Of a stretch of 64,000 nucleotides of DNA, positions 19,420 through 28,336 are shown piece after piece. The translations under genes were made by a program, and so were the position numbers. This DNA comes from an uncultured Lachnospiraceae bacterium. GTDB lineage: Bacteria; Bacillota; Clostridia; Lachnospirales; Lachnospiraceae. The notes below the pieces were generated by a model. The model had not been told where the DNA came from, made no database searches, and was given only the letters and a program-made list of their open reading frames with translations. The stretch is taken from positions 248,001 to 312,000 of the forward strand of contig CAJOMN010000001.1 of NCBI GenBank assembly GCA_905235745.1, given 5' to 3'. How positions within the stretch are numbered: the first letter of the stretch is position 1; each line of letters begins with the position of its first letter.

Positions 19420-20399
19420 ACTGCCTCCGTCGCGTACATAAGCTTCACCGAACGCCCGATATCCGCAATCTCCGGCTCTCTGTATCCGTCTCCTATATAC
19501 GGTTTGGAAACGGGGACGCCTCCGTAGCTGCTGGTGCCGCCAAGCCTTACTCCAAGCGCTCCGGCACAGGCACTCTCACACTGTGCGCTGTTGGGGCTGC
19601 TGTGCGCCATCCTGTCGCGCCGCCATACCTCATAGGAACGCTTCATATCATAATTCGGTTTGTTTCCTGCCTTTCCGATAAGTTCGAGCAGACCGGCCGC
19701 GGCGATCATAATAATTGCGCTGATCCTGGATGGTATGTAATTGGCCGCATCATCGGATCGTGCCGCAAATCTTCCGAAATACTCATATCTTGCGTTTTTA
19801 TAGCCTATCATCGAGTCCATAGTGTTGACAGCCTTATACATTAGCCCAAGAACAGGTCCGCCGACTGCCGTATATATGAGCGGCGCTATGACACCGTCGG
19901 ACGTATTCTCCGCAACTGTCTCCACTGCTGCCCGGGCTATCCCGGTCTCGTCAAGCTCCGCGGTGTCGCGTCCAACTATCATGGAAAGGGAAGCCCTGGC
20001 ATCCCCGATATTGCCCACGCACGATCCTGCATCTCCTGTCAGGCAGTAGTATACTTTCATGCTCTCACGGCCAAGCTGCCTTGCCGCAAGGCAGTAATAC
20101 GTAAGAACCGCCTCTGCCGCCGCAAACAGGATTTTACCCGTCATTGCGGCAAGGATTATTATCCCGGCGGCAATTGCCCCCGTCGTCAATACGACCGCAA
20201 ACCACAGCACAGCGCCGCGCCGGATCAGGCTTTTTCCGGAAAGCTCTTTATCCGGCAGAAGGCCTCTTTCAAGCGCGGATATATACGCGCCTATCGCTCT
20301 TACCGGATGCGGAATGCCATGCGGATCTCCGATGGCAAGGTCAAGTATTATCCCCGCTGCCAATGCGATCATATGTAACGTCATATATTCTTTCATCAT
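19362..20399 (-). CDS. cbiB: Adenosylcobinamide-phosphate synthase (CbiB)
   Basis: A 345-residue integral membrane protein that attaches aminopropanol phosphate to adenosylcobyric acid. It shows the N-terminal DLAIGDPHGIPHPVRAIGAYI, typical of CbiB, several membrane spans, VGRDTAELDETGIARAAVETVAENTSDGVIAPL in the conserved centre (quoted here as adjoining parts) and MAHSSPNSAQCESACAGALGVRLGG near the C terminus. It begins inside the 3' end of cobC (59-nt overlap) and ends inside cobD. Confidence 0.93.
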   Translation of the reverse strand: MMKEYMTLHMIALAAGIILDLAIGDPHGIPHPVRAIGAYISALERGLLPDKELSGKSLIRRGAVLWFAVVLTTGAIAAGIIILAAMTGKILFAAAEAVLTYYCLAARQLGRESMKVYYCLTGDAGSCVGNIGDARASLSMIVGRDTAELDETGIARAAVETVAENTSDGVIAPLIYTAVGGPVLGLMYKAVNTMDSMIGYKNARYEYFGRFAARSDDAANYIPSRISAIIMIAAAGLLELIGKAGNKPNYDMKRSYEVWRRDRMAHSSPNSAQCESACAGALGVRLGGTSSYGGVPVSKPYIGDGYREPEIADIGRSVKLMYATEAVCTAVIYIITLSILIFRLT

Positions 20400-20958
20400 T
20401 CACCGTCATCCGTATAACATATCCGTCAAGATTCGGGACAAGATAATCATAGTAGTTCCCGCCGCACAGGCGGCTCATTATCGCCATTATACAGCCCCCG
20501 TGGCACACTACCGCTGTTTTATCATTATCCCTCGACCGGTCGATGATGTTATGTAAACTTCTCATCGTCCTGTCCGTGAATTCTTCCATACTCTCACCGT
20601 TTGGAAACCTGAGCGTCCCGTACGAATCTATCCACTGCCTGTAACGTATGTCCCCGGAAAGTTCTTCGGCGGATTTTCCTTCAAAATCACCGAAATCGAT
20701 CTCCGTCAGATCCTCTTCCACATATATGCTCTCATTCGGAAAGATGAGGGCAGCCGAATCTTTTGCCCTCTTTAGCGGTCCGGTACAGACCATCGCGCCT
20801 TCAGAGAGCTTCCGGAGCCTGTCGGCGTTTTCTTTTACCCTCCGTATCCCCTCGTCAGAAAGCGGAGCGTCGATGCCGCGGCCCATATACCTTCCGCCCG
20901 CATTATATTCGGTCACACCGTGCCGTATGAGTATCAGTGTCTTATTATATGCAGTCAT
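20341..20958 (-). CDS. cobC: Histidine phosphatase, probable alpha-ribazole-5'-phosphate phosphatase (CobC)
   Basis: A 205-residue member of the phosphoglycerate-mutase-like superfamily. The catalytic RHG motif is in LIRHGVTEYNAGGRYMG, and the second His is in VVCHGG near residue 155. In the nucleotide-loop branch this enzyme dephosphorylates alpha-ribazole phosphate or the final cobalamin phosphate. The assignment rests on fold plus its position between cobS and cbiB. It overlaps cobS by 4 nt. Confidence 0.85.
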   Translation of the reverse strand: MTAYNKTLILIRHGVTEYNAGGRYMGRGIDAPLSDEGIRRVKENADRLRKLSEGAMVCTGPLKRAKDSAALIFPNESIYVEEDLTEIDFGDFEGKSAEELSGDIRYRQWIDSYGTLRFPNGESMEEFTDRTMRSLHNIIDRSRDNDKTAVVCHGGCIMAIMSRLCGGNYYDYLVPNLDGYVIRMTVNDERIYDVTYDRIGSGDNT

Positions 20959-21740
20959 ACGTTAATATAAAGTGCGGATACGGCAAGAACTGCCAGCGCG
21001 AATATCTCACCTGCCGTCACATAGTAACCGGCAGTATCTCCGGTTATCCCGCCGAACTCTTTTGCCGTCATATGCCGGTAAAACAACGTGAATACGGTAA
21101 ATGCGAGCACTATCATTCCCGTATGCACCGGATTCAGATACGCCATGAGCGCCGTTACCGCTATGAGCTGTATCATCAGGACGACAATGTCCGCATTCCT
21201 GATGTTCATAGTCTCGGTAACGAGCATGCCGTCGCCTTTTGCCTTTTTCATGTATATCGATGTAAGGGCGGCAAGCGCCCTTGCGATAACAAATATTCCG
21301 CAGGCGAGCACATAGACCGGCCTTGACGCCCTCGAATCAAGGTTGATTATGACAACGAGTGAACAAAGCGCGATAATCCCCGCCGTGACCAGTCTTATGA
21401 CTGAGAAGGCGCCAATGTGCGGATCCTTTAATATTGCAAGCTTTTCATCCATGGACCGATGCGAACTTTTCGCATCCACCGTATCCATGAATCCGTCAAC
21501 GTGAAATCCGCCCGTTACTATTAAAGGCACGATCATTATTATCATCGCCCTGACCGACACAGGCGCGGGCAGTATAGTAAGAATCCTCACAAGTGCAAAC
21601 ATGATCGCTCCGATGAGAGCCCCGATAAGCGGAAGAAACATGATGCACTGCGTATCCTCGTCCTTTGCCTTAAATCCAGGCATCGGGATCCTCGAGTACA
21701 TCGAAAAAGCAGCCGGTATACACCTTAATATCCTTATCAT
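20955..21740 (-). CDS. cobS: Adenosylcobinamide-GDP ribazoletransferase (cobalamin synthase, CobS)
   Basis: A 261-residue multi-spanning membrane enzyme that joins adenosylcobinamide-GDP with alpha-ribazole (or its phosphate). The N-terminal AAFSMYSRIPMP and the conserved GGFHVDGFMDTVDAKSSHRSMDEKLAILKDPHIGAFSV region (positions about 75-115) are diagnostic. Six or so membrane spans follow. It lies 45 nt after cobU and overlaps cobC. Confidence 0.94.
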   Translation of the reverse strand: MIRILRCIPAAFSMYSRIPMPGFKAKDEDTQCIMFLPLIGALIGAIMFALVRILTILPAPVSVRAMIIMIVPLIVTGGFHVDGFMDTVDAKSSHRSMDEKLAILKDPHIGAFSVIRLVTAGIIALCSLVVIINLDSRASRPVYVLACGIFVIARALAALTSIYMKKAKGDGMLVTETMNIRNADIVVLMIQLIAVTALMAYLNPVHTGMIVLAFTVFTLFYRHMTAKEFGGITGDTAGYYVTAGEIFALAVLAVSALYINV

Positions 21741-21785
21741 CCGATCAATCCCTCCGATCTGTGAATAATAATCTGTCGTTTACTA

Positions 21786-22322
21786 TCACTGTAATACGCC
21801 GGTATCGATAACTTTGTCTGCCATATTTCTCAGAATTATGTTAACTATATCCAGAAGCGTCTTGTACAGCCTCGTCTCCTCATCGTCCGCTTCCTCTGGC
21901 CCGTACACGCCGGTTACAACAATAAGGCTTCCCACCAGGTCCGCAAGCGCCGCTACCTTATCTGCCGCCCTGCGGGCAAAATCACGTGCCCCGTCTTCAC
22001 CTGACCGGCAAATATCATACGTTTCCGGATCATACATCATATTGGCGGTCAGATTGGCAGCGCATTCAAGTAAAACAGCGCTGTTTGGCGGATCAGCCAT
22101 AAGCTTTGCTGCCGATACAATATCCGTTTCGATCTCAAGTGTTGTAAAGCCTTTTCCTGCCCGCATTGCCCTGTGGCGTCTTATGCGTTCATATCCGGCT
22201 TCATCGACGGCTTTCATTGTGGCTATGTAGTATCGGTCCATATATGGTTCGTCAAGCAGCATCTGCTCAGCCAGATGTGATTTTCCGCTCTCAGGCGGGC
22301 CGATTATAAGCGTGATCAACAA
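21786..22322 (-). CDS. cobU: Adenosylcobinamide kinase/guanylyltransferase (CobU)
   Basis: A 178-residue P-loop protein with IIGPPESGKSHLAEQML at the N terminus and the RIRRHRAMR segment that carries the guanylylated histidine. It phosphorylates adenosylcobinamide and transfers GMP to make adenosylcobinamide-GDP. The start is a TTG that overlaps the cobT stop, with GAGAGG 5 nt upstream, so translation is coupled to cobT. The usual cobT-cobU-cobS order is kept. Confidence 0.9.
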   Translation of the reverse strand: MLITLIIGPPESGKSHLAEQMLLDEPYMDRYYIATMKAVDEAGYERIRRHRAMRAGKGFTTLEIETDIVSAAKLMADPPNSAVLLECAANLTANMMYDPETYDICRSGEDGARDFARRAADKVAALADLVGSLIVVTGVYGPEEADDEETRLYKTLLDIVNIILRNMADKVIDTGVLQ

Positions 22323-23404
22323 TCATACCTCTCATACTGCCTGATACCGGTATCCGCAAATACCGTTCCGTTATCATATACGGACATAACCATATCGAGC
22401 AGCGGAAAGAGCATTACCGCTCCTGTGCCTTCGCCCAGAGCCATATCGGCGTATATTACAGGATCAAGCCCGAGCATATCAAGAGCGCCTTTGCATCCTC
22501 GTTCCTTCCCGCTGTGCGATGCAAGGATATACCCTTTTACTTCGGGATGCCATGCATATGCAGTAAGAGCAGCGACCGCGCTTATGAATCCATCGATAAC
22601 TACTGTTATCGCATTGCGCGCGCATCCTGTATACAATCCCGCGAGTGCTGCTATATCAAGGCCTCCTACACATTTCAAGGCATTAAATACGAACTCGCGG
22701 TCAAGCGCATTTTCATGGGTGTTATTTAATTTATGGAGTCGAAGGGCTCTTTCTATAACATCTGTTTTTATTTGAAGTCCTTCATCATCCAGACCCGCGC
22801 CCCTGCCCGCTACAGCTGTTGCCGGGCTTTGTGAGAGTGCACAGAACAGGGCAGAAGAAGTAGTCGTGTTCCCTATTCCCATTTCTCCCGTTGCAACAAG
22901 CTTAATACCGCGCTCTTTGCACATATCCGCTGCCCCGATGCCCGCGCTTACGGCTGCAAGGCATTCTTCTTCGCTCATCGCGCATTCTTTTGCAATGTTT
23001 TTTGTGCCATGGGCTGCTTTACAGTCAATGACTCCGGGTATCTGTCCTGACGAATCCGTTCCGACATCTATCGGTATTATGTCAACCGGATAGCCCTCTG
23101 TCATCACACCTACCGTACTTCGCCTCTTTCCCATAAGACGTGCCACGGATCCCGTAACATCAGGCGTTGTCTGCGAAACACCCTCCTCGACGACACCGTT
23201 ATCCGCTATCATTATAACAAGACCCTTTCGGGAAATGTCCGGTCTGTCGGTACGCTGATCGGATGCGATCTTGCATATCATCTTCTCAAAAGCCCCGAAT
23301 CCGTCGATGGGTTTGGCAAGGCTGTCAAATCTGGCTGCGGCATTTTTATAAGCGTTTACGTCAGGCTCATCTATTATAATCTCAAACAGTTCTTCTTTTG
23401 TCAT
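22316..23404 (-). CDS. cobT: Nicotinate-nucleotide-dimethylbenzimidazole phosphoribosyltransferase (CobT)
   Basis: A 362-residue enzyme that activates the lower-ligand base to its alpha-riboside phosphate. Signatures include VIMIADNGVVEEGVSQTTPDVT, TGEMGIGNTTTSSAL, VGGLDIAALAG and the C-terminal ALGEGTGAVMLFPLLDM, whose Glu is the catalytic base in the family. The actual base used (dimethylbenzimidazole or another) cannot be read from the window; no bluB or bza genes are present. It follows the ABC ATPase-CbiP fusion closely. Confidence 0.95.
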   Translation of the reverse strand: MTKEELFEIIIDEPDVNAYKNAAARFDSLAKPIDGFGAFEKMICKIASDQRTDRPDISRKGLVIMIADNGVVEEGVSQTTPDVTGSVARLMGKRRSTVGVMTEGYPVDIIPIDVGTDSSGQIPGVIDCKAAHGTKNIAKECAMSEEECLAAVSAGIGAADMCKERGIKLVATGEMGIGNTTTSSALFCALSQSPATAVAGRGAGLDDEGLQIKTDVIERALRLHKLNNTHENALDREFVFNALKCVGGLDIAALAGLYTGCARNAITVVIDGFISAVAALTAYAWHPEVKGYILASHSGKERGCKGALDMLGLDPVIYADMALGEGTGAVMLFPLLDMVMSVYDNGTVFADTGIRQYERYDC

Positions 23405-23407
23405 CCC

Positions 23408-25741
23408 CTAATTTACCTTTTCAAGACCCATCATCCTATAGATCGCATCCATATCAAGACTGGCACGGACGGTGTCGGCAAGTATGTCTGCCTGCTTCTG
23501 CCGGTATTCGTCCCGGTCGCAAAGCTTTGGTATATCCGTTTCCCGTCCCGCGAAGCGTAGGATAGCATTTACTGCGGCAGCAGCCGTACCGCCTTCATCA
23601 AACAGCCCATGCACATACGTTCCGTATATATTGCCAAGGCAGTAGCCGGTTGCGTCCGACGTGAACTCGTTCACGTTTTCGTATGGTTTCGTGCTTCCCA
23701 TATGTATCTCGTAGCCTTTTATCATCCGTCCGGAAAGCGGCGACAGCGCTCCCGTGGCATTTACTATAGTGCCTTCAAACTGTCTCGTCGTTTTTTGGGG
23801 CAGCAGTACGGTATCGACCGGGAGCAGCCCGAGACCTTCCGCAGCCTCTCCTCCCTCTACCGACTCCGGATCGCTTACATTTCTTCCAAGCATCTGAAAT
23901 CCGCCGCATATGCCAAGAACCGGAACGGATGACTTTGCAAGGTTTATGACGGCATCGGCCATTTTCGTCTCCCACAGCCACTTAAGATCCCCTATAGTGT
24001 TCTTGGTTCCGGGAAGTATTACAATATCGGCGCCTTCTGCCTGCCCGGGGCGGCTAATATACCTTACGGATACATCCGGCGACGCGTCAAAAACATCAAG
24101 ATCGGTATAATTAGCTATATGTGGGAGCCTCACGACAGCAATATCAAATGATCTTCTCCCGGTAAGCCGCAGTCTGTCGGAGAGGGAGTCTTCTTCGTCA
24201 AGGTTTATATCGATATAAGGGATAACGCCGATGACTTTTGATCCCGAACGGGCTTCAAGCGCCCCGATACCCGGTCTTAGCAGTTCTTCGTCTCCCCTGA
24301 ATTTGTTGATCACAAGCCCTCCGACCCTTGAGCGCTCTTCCGGCTCCAGAAGATCAAGCGTTCCGATAAGCTGTGCGAATACACCGCCCCTGTCTATATC
24401 GCCCGCGAGTATCACCGGACAGTCGATCATTCCGGCAAGGCCCATATTTACGATATCGTTTTCCTTCAGGTTGATCTCTGCCGGGGATCCGGCACCCTCG
24501 ATAACGATCACGTCATATTCCGATGCAAGATCATCATATGCCTTCCGGATGACCGGAACAAGCGATCTCTTATATTCGTAATACTCTCCGGCGCGCATAT
24601 TCCCTACGGATTTCCCCATGACTACGACCTGGGAGCCGCAGTCGTCGGTAGGCTTTAACAGTATCGGATTCATGCGCACATCCGGGGAAGTATAGGCACA
24701 CATTGCCTGCAGCGCCTGGGCTCTTCCCATTTCAAGCCCGTCCCCTGTAATATATGAGTTATTTGCCATATTCTGTGACTTGAAGGGAGCCGTTTTGTAC
24801 CCGTCGGCAGCAAATATCCTGCAAAGAGCGGCGGTAATGACGCTCTTTCCGACGCCGGACATCGTGCCCTGGATCATGATCGCATGCGTACGGCGCTCAC
24901 CTGCTTCCGGCCAACCGGCGGACGCATCGCGATCTGTTAACTTATCTTCATCTACATCATACCAGAGTGTTCCCATCATTCCGACATCGGCGTCCCCGAG
25001 CTTATAGAGGCTCCTGATGAAACTCTCGGTAAAGACCTCCCGGGGAGTACCGATCCGCAATATCTTCCCGTCTCCTACCGCCGCCACTGTATCCGACAGC
25101 TTCATGGCAATCTCGGGCTCATGCAGTGACAGGAGGACCGCTATGTTATCCTCCTTTGCAAGCTTTCTGATCCTGGTAAGTATATCTGTCTTGTAGCGTA
25201 TATCAAGATATGATGTCGGTTCATCGAGGACGAGTATTCCCGGATCCTGGGCGATCGCCCTAGCAAGCAGTACCCTCTGCCGCTGTCCGTCACTGATGTT
25301 CGTAAACAGTCTGTCGGCAATGTCAGCCGTATCCGTTGCTTCCACAGCCTCTTCGACTTTCTTCCTGTCCTCTTCGCTCATCCTCCCGAACAGACCCGTA
25401 TAAGGGTAGCGCCCGCTTTCTATCACCTCTCTGCACGTCATAAGTTCGGCTTCCGCACGACCCGTCATGAGCGTCGAAATCCTTCGGGCGCTCTTTTTGA
25501 CGGGAATCCCGGATTTATCGCATCCGTCAAGCATGATCACCCCGGCTCTCGCATCGAGCAGTCCCGTAACGGTTCTGAGGATAGTCGATTTTCCACTGCC
25601 ATTCGGCCCGATGAGCGTTACTATCTTACCGGGTCTTACCTCAAGCGCTATATCCTTTACGATATCACTGTCATATCCTACTGTAAGGTCAGATGTGCAA
25701 AGACCCGTATCCCTTCCGTTATCCGTCTTCGGGTCATACAT
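23408..25741 (-). CDS. Fusion of an ABC importer ATPase (BtuD/FecE-like) and cobyric acid synthase (CbiP/CobQ)
   Basis: A single 777-residue frame. Residues about 15-270 are an ABC ATPase: Walker A IGPNGSGKSTI, signature NISDGQRQRVLLARA, Walker B GILVLDEPTS and the H-loop LLSLHEPE. Residues about 286-777 are CbiP: P-loop MIQGTMSGVGKSVITAAL, then KSQNMANNSY, the amidotransferase Cys in VLGICGGFQMLGR and GYEIHMGST. CbiP adds four amides (b, d, e, g) to adenosylcobyrinic diamide. The junction is a short charged linker near residues 270-285 with no stop or frameshift. The gene overlaps the permease by 8 nt, so the first half surely serves that importer. Confidence 0.93.
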   Translation of the reverse strand: MYDPKTDNGRDTGLCTSDLTVGYDSDIVKDIALEVRPGKIVTLIGPNGSGKSTILRTVTGLLDARAGVIMLDGCDKSGIPVKKSARRISTLMTGRAEAELMTCREVIESGRYPYTGLFGRMSEEDRKKVEEAVEATDTADIADRLFTNISDGQRQRVLLARAIAQDPGILVLDEPTSYLDIRYKTDILTRIRKLAKEDNIAVLLSLHEPEIAMKLSDTVAAVGDGKILRIGTPREVFTESFIRSLYKLGDADVGMMGTLWYDVDEDKLTDRDASAGWPEAGERRTHAIMIQGTMSGVGKSVITAALCRIFAADGYKTAPFKSQNMANNSYITGDGLEMGRAQALQAMCAYTSPDVRMNPILLKPTDDCGSQVVVMGKSVGNMRAGEYYEYKRSLVPVIRKAYDDLASEYDVIVIEGAGSPAEINLKENDIVNMGLAGMIDCPVILAGDIDRGGVFAQLIGTLDLLEPEERSRVGGLVINKFRGDEELLRPGIGALEARSGSKVIGVIPYIDINLDEEDSLSDRLRLTGRRSFDIAVVRLPHIANYTDLDVFDASPDVSVRYISRPGQAEGADIVILPGTKNTIGDLKWLWETKMADAVINLAKSSVPVLGICGGFQMLGRNVSDPESVEGGEAAEGLGLLPVDTVLLPQKTTRQFEGTIVNATGALSPLSGRMIKGYEIHMGSTKPYENVNEFTSDATGYCLGNIYGTYVHGLFDEGGTAAAAVNAILRFAGRETDIPKLCDRDEYRQKQADILADTVRASLDMDAIYRMMGLEKVN

Positions 25742-26741
25742 TGTCCTTTTTCCTCCTGATCATCACGGTAATGACAACGGGAACAAGAAGCACAGCGGTT
25801 ATCGTGCTTACCGAGACCTCCGTCGGAGCAAACAGACTCCTTGCTATGCCGTCGCATATAAGCGTGACCGCTCCCCCGAGCAGAAAACAGCCCGGTATCA
25901 TGACAGCCGGTGAACTTGTCCGGGCCATTGATTTCCACAAATGCGGAACCGCAACGCCGACAAATGATATAGGACCCGCAAACGCAGTAACCGTTGCGGC
26001 AAGCAGGCTCGATATAAGGATCAGCAGAATCCTTAACAATGTTATGTTAACCCCTTCGGTCCTTGCGATATCTTCGCCGAGTCTGTAGGCTCCCAAAGGC
26101 TTGACAAGAAATACCGATGCAATGAGGCATAGACCGACGATAGTTGACATAACTCCGATATCCCGCATGCCGATGCCGGAAAAGCTTCCGAGCGACCAGT
26201 TGTGAAGATTAACTATATTCGAGTCGTCGGCAAACGTTACAACAAGATCGGTTATGGCCGAGCATATGTACCCTATCATGATCCCGCATACAACGAGTAC
26301 GCCCATGCTCTTTACGCGGACCGATACAGCAAGGACAAAAGCCATCGATATCAGGGCTCCGATAAATGCCGCGACTACAAGGGAAACCGTTCCCGGTTTT
26401 CCGGATGCGGTCACGCAAAATATAAGCGTAAGCGCAACCGCAAGCTTGGCTCCCGAAGATATTCCAAGCACGAACGGTCCCACTATCGGATTATTGAAGA
26501 ATGTCTGGAGCATATATCCCGAAAGGGCAAGTGCGCCGCCAAGAATAACAGCTGCTATTATTCTTGGAAGACGAATAAATAACACCACGTTAGCTTCAAT
26601 CGTCCCTGCCAGCCTGCCTGCAAGAGCCGCAAAAACCTCGGATGCAGACATAACAACCGTTCCTGTTATGATATTTACATAAGCGCTTATGATCAGCAGC
26701 AGGATAACTGCAGCAAACGCGATACAACATCGTCTCTTCAT
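25734..26741 (-). CDS. btuC: FecCD/BtuC-family ABC transporter permease
   Basis: A 335-residue very hydrophobic protein with about nine or ten membrane spans and the family motifs RLPRIIAAVILGGALALSGYMLQ, GISSGAKLAVAL and GPISFVGVAVPHL. It would form the homodimeric channel for a corrinoid, cobalt-tetrapyrrole or siderophore-like ligand. Its neighbours are a solute-binding lipoprotein upstream and an ATPase domain downstream. Operon context under a cobalamin riboswitch favours a corrinoid or related ligand, which is inference. Confidence 0.9.
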   Translation of the reverse strand: MKRRCCIAFAAVILLLIISAYVNIITGTVVMSASEVFAALAGRLAGTIEANVVLFIRLPRIIAAVILGGALALSGYMLQTFFNNPIVGPFVLGISSGAKLAVALTLIFCVTASGKPGTVSLVVAAFIGALISMAFVLAVSVRVKSMGVLVVCGIMIGYICSAITDLVVTFADDSNIVNLHNWSLGSFSGIGMRDIGVMSTIVGLCLIASVFLVKPLGAYRLGEDIARTEGVNITLLRILLILISSLLAATVTAFAGPISFVGVAVPHLWKSMARTSSPAVMIPGCFLLGGAVTLICDGIARSLFAPTEVSVSTITAVLLVPVVITVMIRRKKDNV

Positions 26742-28336
26742 TTCAGTTTCTCAAAAAACCCGTTAAGCGCCGCATTTCCCTCTGTCAGATTTCTAAGATC
26801 CGACAGATATCCGGCTGTTTCGGTCGGATGTTGGAAAAAATCACCGCTCGTACAATATACATTCCGGTCATTGACAGCCGCAAAATCGGCAAAAAGGGGA
26901 TTCAGACCGATAAGATCCGAAACGGATCCTATCCCGCCCTGTATCGTGCTGTTATATATAAGTATATCCGCATCACATGTCCCTGCATAGAAGTCTTCCA
27001 TCTGCATATTGATCGTACCGGACACTCCTTCCATGGAAACATCGGAGTAATCGGGGACATAATCGCCACCGGCTAGCTCTATCAGATTTGTGATGTAATC
27101 CCCCGGCCGTCTCACAGTGATCAGCCCCGAAGCGGATACCGAGAAGAAAGCGACCTTCTTGCCGGTCTTCCCGGATTCAATAACTTGTGTTATTTCTTTC
27201 TCACACTGCCTGAAACTGTCTTCGGACTCCTTCTCTTTCCCGTAGAGAGTTCCGTAGAGTTTGATCCATTCAAGGCGCCCTATCGGATCCCTTTCATAAC
27301 TGGATGTTTCCACAAGAACAGGAACCGACAGTTCCTCGAGCTTTTCCTTGACCGCGGGATCATGATATATCATGGTGTTTTCGATCGCAAGGTTACATCC
27401 GTCGGACAATATCAGTTCGTAATCCGGCGTCCTGTACTTCCCGGCGTAGACAATCTTACCCTCTCTCATCAGATCAGCCGCCTCTTTCACGGACCAGTCT
27501 TCCTCCCTAGTGCCCGAAAGACTTATCATATCCAGCGCGCCAATCTGCCTGATAAGATCCATGACCGATGTGGAGACGAGATACGTCCTGTCAAGCGGCT
27601 GTCTCAGTATAGTTATGTTAACCGCATCTCCCGTTTCGGCATCCGTTATCTCAGGTTCCGGCTTTCCTTCAGGCACAAGCAGATAATCGTCCGCACCGTA
27701 TATCCTTATAAGTCTGTAATCGTCGTATTTAATTATATCAAAGCCTTCGGCATATGAAAGTAATATTCTGCCCGTAGAACTCTTGCCGTCCACAAGATAC
27801 TCCGCAGACTCTTCGGGTCTTCTTCCGAATACGGTATTTTCCGGCTCCCCGTCATTACCGGATTGCGATATGTTTCCGGTTTGAGGAGAGCCGCTCCTGC
27901 CCGTCGCGCCCCAGGTGATGGTATACTCTATCTCGTGAGGCTTGCTCATCGCAACCGTATCGGCAATAAAACGGAATGGCTCATCCAATGATTTTACCGG
28001 GACGGTAAATGAAGACTTCCCACCGGGATTCTCGTTTAGGTACTTATCGCCGTCAACGATAACATAGTCGTAGTTTTCACTGTTCCAGACAAGTCTTGCG
28101 TATGTAACCCCGTCTTTTTCGAATATCTCTACAGGCGACTCAACATAAGCTTTTCCGGAGCCTCCCTCCATAGTTATGTCAACCGTATATGGCCGGGTAT
28201 TCTCTTGTTGCGATTGAAATGTAACCTCCCGCGAAGTGCAGGAGGTTACAAACAATGCTATTATTAACGGCAACAGTGCCGCTGCTGCTCTCTTTACGAT
28301 TTTATTCGGGATTTGAAACCGAGACTTTATGGTCAT
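26738..28336 (-). CDS. ABC transporter substrate-binding lipoprotein (BtuF-like) with an extra N-terminal beta domain
   Basis: A 532-residue lipoprotein: signal segment with lipobox-like FVTSC near residue 33, then an N-terminal domain of about 110 residues (YTVDITMEGGSGKAYVESP ... FTVPVKSLDEPFRF ... HEIEYTITW) that looks like a NEAT-type or related beta sandwich. A linker follows, then a class III periplasmic-binding fold in the C-terminal half (VSTSVMDLIRQIGALDMI, LAIENTMIYHDP, ELAGGDYVPD). The fold fits a corrinoid or heme-like ligand. The ATG is preceded by GGGA at 7 nt and overlaps the end of cbiK by 35 nt. The N-terminal domain is absent from ordinary BtuF. Confidence 0.85.
   Translation of the reverse strand: MTIKSRFQIPNKIVKRAAAALLPLIIALFVTSCTSREVTFQSQQENTRPYTVDITMEGGSGKAYVESPVEIFEKDGVTYARLVWNSENYDYVIVDGDKYLNENPGGKSSFTVPVKSLDEPFRFIADTVAMSKPHEIEYTITWGATGRSGSPQTGNISQSGNDGEPENTVFGRRPEESAEYLVDGKSSTGRILLSYAEGFDIIKYDDYRLIRIYGADDYLLVPEGKPEPEITDAETGDAVNITILRQPLDRTYLVSTSVMDLIRQIGALDMISLSGTREEDWSVKEAADLMREGKIVYAGKYRTPDYELILSDGCNLAIENTMIYHDPAVKEKLEELSVPVLVETSSYERDPIGRLEWIKLYGTLYGKEKESEDSFRQCEKEITQVIESGKTGKKVAFFSVSASGLITVRRPGDYITNLIELAGGDYVPDYSDVSMEGVSGTINMQMEDFYAGTCDADILIYNSTIQGGIGSVSDLIGLNPLFADFAAVNDRNVYCTSGDFFQHPTETAGYLSDLRNLTEGNAALNGFFEKLK

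Noticed and set aside
23408-25741. The ATPase-CbiP fusion being two genes with a missed stop
   Set aside because: The frame runs through the linker without a stop, and no ribosome binding site precedes the CbiP half.
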